A DNA stretch of 64,000 nucleotides from Kribbella sp. NBC_00382 (lineage in GTDB: Bacteria; Actinomycetota; Actinomycetes; Propionibacteriales; Kribbellaceae): assembly GCF_036067295.1 (NCBI RefSeq), contig NZ_CP107954.1:496001-560000 (forward strand), given 5' to 3'. This document shows, piece after piece, positions 60,176 to 64,000 of the stretch. Numbering within the stretch: the first letter of the stretch is position 1; each line of letters starts with the position of its first letter. The notes under the pieces are model-generated. The model was not told the origin of the DNA. It searched no databases and worked only from the letters and a program-made list of their open reading frames with translations. The position numbers and the translations under genes are program-made.

Positions 60176-61291
60176 ATGGCGAACGCTCCGGTCGATCCCA
60201 GCGCACTAGCCGCTTCACTCCGCCCGCACGGAGAGTCGGTGATGCTGCCGCAAGCGGCGTACACAGACCCCGCAGTACTGGCATGGGAGCGCCGCAACTT
60301 CTTCGCCGGCACCTGGACCTGCCTAGGCCGAGCAGAGGAACTAGCAGCCGGTACTACGTACAGCGCGACAACAGTCGGCGACATCGGCGTCCTTCTAACC
60401 TATGCAGACAAGCCCCGCGCATTCGCCAACACCTGCCGGCACCGCGGCCATGAGCTACTGCCACAAGGCGACTCCAGCCAACGCAGAGCCGTCGTCTGCC
60501 CGTACCACGGCTGGTCGTACGACCTGGACGGCGCAGTGAAGGCAGCCCCACGGATGGGCGACACCTTCGACCCCACGCCATACGGGCTCACCGAGCTGCC
60601 GACCGAGGTCTGGCAGGGCTGGCTGTTCGTCAACGCACTCGGTACCGCCCCACCGTTCAGCGAGCACGTTGGCGGCCTCACGGACCTCGTCGCGCCGTAC
60701 CGACCCGAGGCGTTGACCCTCAAGGCTCGGCACAGCTACGACGTCGCGTCGAACTGGAAGACGATCGTGGAGAACTACCACGAGTGCTACCACTGCCCGT
60801 TGATCCACCCGGAGCTCTGCAAGGTCTCGCCACCGACCTCAGGCGACAACTGGAACCTGCCCGGCGCCTGGGTCGGCGGCCTGATGGACCTCCGTCCCGA
60901 CGCCGAGACGATGTCCCTCGACGGCAAGTCGCACGGAATCCCCTTGCCAGGCGTCAATCCACGCACTGTGAACTACGTCGGCCTGTTCCCCAACCTGCTC
61001 ATCTCCCTGCACCCCGACTACGTGATGACCCATCGCCTCGAACCCCGTACTCCGCGCCTGACGGCGATCGAGTGCTCCTGGTACTTCCCGGCCGAGGTGG
61101 CCGACCCGTCGTACGCCGTCGACTTCTGGGACATCACCAATCGCGAGGACTGGTCGGCCTGCGAGTCGGTCCAGCGTGGCGCCGACTCGCCCCACTTCCG
61201 CCCCGGCCCACTGGCTCCGGCCGAGGACGCCGTCTACCAATGGGTCACCATGCTGGCCAGGGGTTACCTAGGCAAAAGTCTTACCCAGTAA
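60176..61291 (+). CDS. Rieske non-haem iron oxygenase, alpha subunit
   Basis: 371 residues. The Rieske cluster ligands are in NTCRHRGHELL and VCPYHGWSYDLDG. The mononuclear iron site shows ENYHECYHCPLIHPEL with two histidines, plus an Asp in the C-terminal VDFWDITNR. It belongs to the GbcA/choline-monooxygenase-like branch, which demethylates quaternary amines such as betaine, but the substrate is not certain. No reductase gene is adjacent. Its TAA lies in a TTACCC-type repeat. Confidence 0.85.
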   Translation: MANAPVDPSALAASLRPHGESVMLPQAAYTDPAVLAWERRNFFAGTWTCLGRAEELAAGTTYSATTVGDIGVLLTYADKPRAFANTCRHRGHELLPQGDSSQRRAVVCPYHGWSYDLDGAVKAAPRMGDTFDPTPYGLTELPTEVWQGWLFVNALGTAPPFSEHVGGLTDLVAPYRPEALTLKARHSYDVASNWKTIVENYHECYHCPLIHPELCKVSPPTSGDNWNLPGAWVGGLMDLRPDAETMSLDGKSHGIPLPGVNPRTVNYVGLFPNLLISLHPDYVMTHRLEPRTPRLTAIECSWYFPAEVADPSYAVDFWDITNREDWSACESVQRGADSPHFRPGPLAPAEDAVYQWVTMLARGYLGKSLTQ

Positions 61292-61308
61292 AGGAATTAC
61301 CCGGGTAA
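61281..61308. promoter_or_regulatory. Two TTACCC-type sites between convergent genes
   Basis: TTACCCAGTAA (61281-61291) contains the stop of the oxygenase gene, and the perfect palindrome TTACCCGGGTAA follows at 61297-61308. They are 16 bases apart, start to start. They may terminate the converging messages or bind a protein. Confidence 0.3.
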
Positions 61309-61313
61309 AGCAA

Positions 61314-61922
61314 TCAGTTCGCGACCGTGAACCGGCCACGCCGGTGCGCAGGCTGCTCGAGCTCGTCCACCAGCGCGACGGCATAGTCCTCGGCCGAGAC
61401 CGCGCTGCCGACCGGCTCATCTGTTCCCAGCTTGAAGACACCTGTGCGCTCACCCGGAGCGATCACCGGCGCAGGCGAAAGCAGCGTCCAGTCGACGTCC
61501 GCCGGCGTCGCACGCAGGGTGTCGAGAACCCCGGCGACAACCAGCGCCTCAGCCTTGTAGATCTCCGGGAAGTCCGGCGAGTCCACCAGACGCTTGCCAC
61601 CGGCAAGCAGACTGCCCGCCCCACCGACCACCACCAGCCGGGTCCCACCGACCGAGGAGATCAACGTGTCGATCGCATCCAAGAAGCCCTGCGGACCCTC
61701 GCCCGTCCGGCTCGGCCCCATCGCCGACACCAGAACATCGGCCGACGACGCGATCTCCTTCACGGACGCCGCATCGTTCGCCGACCCGACGACAGCCTCG
61801 ACGCCGGCCGGCTGAGCGCCACCCGAGCGCGTGATACCAACCACCTCGTGTCCACGCCGGACAGCCTCAGCCGCGATCCGGCTCCCGATCATCCCGCTCG
61901 CACCGTAGACGGCAATCTTCAC
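61314..61922 (-). CDS. NAD(P)-binding (NmrA/SDR-like) protein
   Basis: 202 residues starting MKIAVYGASGMIGSRIAAEA, a GxSGxxG Rossmann motif of the atypical SDR family. Later strings LVSAMGPSRTGEGPQGFLDAI and TRLVVVGGAGSLLAGG fit NAD(P)-binding epimerase-like proteins such as NmrA or YwnB. GTG 61922 follows GGGGAG; the longer upstream frame begins in the regulatory gap. It is divergent from an HxlR regulator, a usual pairing. Confidence 0.82.
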   Translation of the reverse strand: MKIAVYGASGMIGSRIAAEAVRRGHEVVGITRSGGAQPAGVEAVVGSANDAASVKEIASSADVLVSAMGPSRTGEGPQGFLDAIDTLISSVGGTRLVVVGGAGSLLAGGKRLVDSPDFPEIYKAEALVVAGVLDTLRATPADVDWTLLSPAPVIAPGERTGVFKLGTDEPVGSAVSAEDYAVALVDELEQPAHRRGRFTVAN

Positions 61923-61967
61923 AACGAACTCCCCAAAGGCATCGGCAGCAATCTCAACACCGCTGAC

Positions 61968-62021
61968 AGTAACCATTGGTAACTGGCTACTTCAACGTGC
62001 TATAAGTACCTGGTGGTTACT
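61968..62021. promoter_or_regulatory. Inverted half-sites in the divergent SDR-HxlR gap
   Basis: AGTAACCA (61968-61975) is repeated in inverse form as TGGTTACT (62014-62021), 38 bases apart, with GGTA-containing extensions inside. The right copy overlaps the HxlR start codon. They are the probable binding sites of the HxlR regulator on its divergent target. Confidence 0.45.
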
Positions 62022-62426
62022 AATGCGGAGGACCTCGCGGCGAAGGATCTCGTGGCGCAGCTGAGCGACCGCGGCGATCTCTTCGATCCGAACTGCCCGA
62101 CCCGGCTGATCCTGGACCGGATCGGCGACAAGTGGACCGTGCTCGCCGTGCTCCTGCTCAGCAACGGCCCGCTCAGATTCACCGAACTCCGCGACGGCAT
62201 CGGCCGCGTCGCGCCCAAGGTCCTCACCCAGACCCTCCGACGGCTGGAGCGCGACGGCCTGGTCACCCGCGAGGTCTTTGCCGAGGTACCGCCCCGCGTC
62301 GTCTACACCCTGACCCCGATGGGCGAGTCCCTGATCGTCCCGATCCGGGCGGTCAGCGAGTGGGCCGAGGTCCACGTGCCGGCCATCACCGCCGCTCAGA
62401 ACAGTTACGACCTCGACTCCGCCTGA
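62013..62426 (+). CDS. HxlR-family transcriptional regulator
   Basis: 137 residues. The HxlR winged helix is visible: CPTRLILDRIGDKWTVLAVL, LRFTELRDGIGRVAPKVLTQTLRRLERDGLV and the wing YTLTPMGESLIVPI. A Cys in DPNCPTRL is the site often used for redox or electrophile sensing. GTG 62013 is the start. It probably regulates the divergent NAD(P)-binding gene through the repeats between them. Confidence 0.88.
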   Translation: MVTNAEDLAAKDLVAQLSDRGDLFDPNCPTRLILDRIGDKWTVLAVLLLSNGPLRFTELRDGIGRVAPKVLTQTLRRLERDGLVTREVFAEVPPRVVYTLTPMGESLIVPIRAVSEWAEVHVPAITAAQNSYDLDSA

Positions 62427-62507
62427 TCTCGACTCAACCTTTCGCCCCCACCCGGTCATCACACTGCTGACCGAGTACGAAACACACCTCGCTGGGGGCG
62501 ACAAACG

Positions 62508-63059
62508 ATGGATCCAGGGTTGGACGCGGAGTTCGCCGCATTCGTGGACGGGCGGTTCACCGCCCTGCAACGATTCGGCTATCTGCTCACCGGCGAATGG
62601 CATCTGGCCGAAGATCTGGTCCAGACCTCGCTGACGAAAGTGTGGTTCCACCGCAAGTCGCTGCGCAGCGGCACCGCGCTGGAGTCCTACACCCGGACGA
62701 CGATGGTGAACACCAGCACGCAGTGGTGGCGGCGCAAGTGGAAGGGCGAGACCCCCACCGAGCAACTGCCCGAGCCGTCGAGTCCGTCCGAGTTCGGCAC
62801 GGTCGACGACCGTGACCTGCTGCTCCGAGCGCTCGCCACGCTCCCCCGGCGTACCAGAGCAACGCTGGTACTCCGGTACTTCGAAGACCTGCCGGAAGCC
62901 GAGATCGCCCACATCATGGGCTGCTCGACCGGCACGGTGAAGGCGAACATCTCGCGCGGCCTGGCCAAGCTGCGCGAACACAAGCTCTTCACCGACCCCC
63001 TGATCGCCACATCTACCGACCGCCCCGGCCCACGAGGAGGGCTGTCCCATGACCGATGA
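62508..63059 (+). CDS. SigE-family ECF RNA polymerase sigma factor
   Basis: 183 residues with sigma-2 (LQRFGYLLTGEWHLAEDLVQTSL) and sigma-4 (LPRRTRATLVLRYFEDLPEAE and MGCSTGTVKANISRGLAKL). It fits the actinobacterial SigE-like ECF group. It overlaps the membrane-protein gene by 11 bases. That neighbour probably acts as regulator or partner. The signal is unknown. Confidence 0.9.
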   Translation: MDPGLDAEFAAFVDGRFTALQRFGYLLTGEWHLAEDLVQTSLTKVWFHRKSLRSGTALESYTRTTMVNTSTQWWRRKWKGETPTEQLPEPSSPSEFGTVDDRDLLLRALATLPRRTRATLVLRYFEDLPEAEIAHIMGCSTGTVKANISRGLAKLREHKLFTDPLIATSTDRPGPRGGLSHDR

Positions 63060-63696
63060 GCTCAAGGAACGCTTCCAGCAACTGGTCGCCGACCCGCCAC
63101 CCCCGACCGCGGTCCCGAGCGAGGCAGTCTTCGCCCGCGTCCGCACCGTACGCCGCCGCCGTACGGCCGGAGTCGCCATCAGTGCCGCGGCTGCCGTCGC
63201 CGTCGTCACCGTGGTGGCCGGCGGCCTCACCGACATCCGCAGCGGCCCACCGGTCTCGGGCCAGCCGTCGAACAAGGCAGCCACCACGTCACCACCGCCG
63301 CCCGCACCGCCGAAGATCGGGGCGACGGTGACGCTGATCCCGACCGTCAAGGGCCGCGTCGTGACGATGAAGGTGACCGTCGCAGGCACGGTCCTGGTGC
63401 CGATCGGGGCCGACGATCACAAGCCACTACCCACCAACGTCGGCCTGATCGACCTGGGCCTGGGCTCCGACTACAGCTACGGCGACGGCAGCGAGCCGGG
63501 CGGCTCGGACGGCGGTGCGATCACCTGCCAGGGCGCGAAGATCCGCAAGACCGCCAAGGAGACCTACACCCTGCTCGACGGGCCCCACGTCTTCACCAAG
63601 CCCGGGACTTTCACCTTCACGTACCGCATCTCGTTCTGCGGTGGCCCGAAGGGCAGCTTCACAGCTGCCAAGACCGCGAAGATCGTCGTCCGTTAG
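63049..63696 (+). CDS. Membrane-anchored partner of the ECF sigma factor
   Basis: 215 residues: a charged cytoplasmic N-terminus (about 1-40), one helix ([19 protein letters not shown]), then an extracytoplasmic part with a Pro-rich linker and a beta-rich domain. There is no anti-sigma zinc motif (HxxxCxxC) in the first 40 residues, so it may be a non-canonical anti-sigma factor or a sensor. It overlaps the sigma gene by 11 bases. Its stop overlaps the ispH stop. Confidence 0.6.
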   Translation: MTDELKERFQQLVADPPPPTAVPSEAVFARVRTVRRRRTAGVAISAAAAVAVVTVVAGGLTDIRSGPPVSGQPSNKAATTSPPPPAPPKIGATVTLIPTVKGRVVTMKVTVAGTVLVPIGADDHKPLPTNVGLIDLGLGSDYSYGDGSEPGGSDGGAITCQGAKIRKTAKETYTLLDGPHVFTKPGTFTFTYRISFCGGPKGSFTAAKTAKIVVR

Positions 63697-64000
63697 GCGT
63701 GGTCGGACGTGCCTGTGGTCGCCATCCCGGCGGCCTTCAGGTCCGCCCGCAGCTCACGCGGCAGTGAGAACACCAAGCTCTCCTCAGCCGTGGTGACCTC
63801 CTGCACCTCGCCGTACCCACGCTCAGCCAGCCAGCTCAGCACGTCCCGCACCAGCAGCTCCGGCACGCTCGCCCCGCTGGTGACGCCGACCGAGTCGACG
63901 CCCTCCAGCCAGGCCTCGTCGATCTCGGCCGCGTAATCGACCAGATGGCCGGCCCGGGCGCCGTGCTCGAGCGCGACCTCGACCAGCCGGACCGAGTTCG
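63693..64000 (-). CDS. ispH: 4-hydroxy-3-methylbut-2-enyl diphosphate reductase, C-terminal part
   Basis: The minus-strand frame from the right edge reads [20 protein letters not shown], then [19 protein letters not shown] and [19 protein letters not shown] ending with RADLKAAG. These match the C-terminal third of IspH, the last enzyme of the MEP isoprenoid pathway. The start lies beyond base 64000. The stop TAA (63693-63695) overlaps the stop TAG of the convergent sigma-partner gene (63694-63696). Confidence 0.92.
   Translation of the reverse strand, partial: NSVRLVEVALEHGARAGHLVDYAAEIDEAWLEGVDSVGVTSGASVPELLVRDVLSWLAERGYGEVQEVTTAEESLVFSLPRELRADLKAAGMATTGTSDHA

Overview
The window is high-GC, densely coded DNA with frequent GTG starts, many 1-4 base stop/start overlaps, a mycobacterial Sdh1-type succinate dehydrogenase and a small DUF5302-like protein. 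This points to an actinomycete. A soil Propionibacteriales genus such as Kribbella is my best guess, from general style only. I found no rRNA, tRNA, CRISPR array, intact insertion sequence or prophage.

Layout. 1-2310: 3' part of an HTH/NB-ARC/TPR regulator. 2407-8514 (-): dipeptide/oligopeptide ABC importer. 8681-9747: Nudix hydrolase and a divergent protein of unknown function. 9855-13690 (+): succinate dehydrogenase operon. 13742-14144: strongly AT-rich, strand-asymmetric intergenic island around a GC-rich structured core. 14145-16845 (-): NMT1/SsuA-type ABC importer, divergent from a CitA/CitB-type two-component system (17021-19272). 19264-25787: endonuclease IV, UbiB-family kinase, MFS exporter with TetR regulator, lipoprotein esterase. 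25785-25950: a 166-nt, 81-pair hairpin just before a pterin carbinolamine dehydratase. 26307-34590: accessory genes, including a frameshifted AraC regulator, VOC and GNAT proteins, a deacetylase-like lipoprotein, a DedA protein, an APH-type kinase and a large LuxR-family ATPase. 34683-38811 (+): methyltransferase, hydrolase-glycosyltransferase fusion, ArsR/SRPBCC pair. 38771-45251 (-): aminophosphonate uptake and degradation operon with its GntR regulator. 45418-51066: DUF5302-like protein, LysE exporter, methyltransferase, orphan VapC toxin, and two pairs of poorly known genes. 51152-57862: YchF, acetyltransferase, DUF817-like protein, NodB deacetylase, MFS transporter, RmuC, YiaA-like protein. 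58305-64000: GH64 beta-1,3-glucanase, decayed ArsR with SRPBCC and Rieske oxygenase, NAD(P)-binding protein with divergent HxlR regulator, ECF sigma factor with a membrane partner, and the 3' end of ispH.

How genes work together. In the aminophosphonate operon six genes overlap end to end: FAD oxidase, phosphonatase-like hydrolase, binding protein, ATPase and two permeases. It would import an aminophosphonate, deaminate it to an aldehyde and cleave the C-P bond. A perfect 16-bp palindrome sits before the first gene and the GntR gene lies upstream. The CitA/CitB-type pair probably responds to a small carboxylate and may control the divergent importer.

The strongest unexplained signals are the 25785-25950 hairpin, whose 12 wobble positions are all G-U in the + transcript and never A-C, and the AT-rich island at 13742-14144. 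Also notable are the nested inverted repeats at 44406-44520, the AraC frameshift at a GT microsatellite, and the tandem paralogues at 49199-51066.
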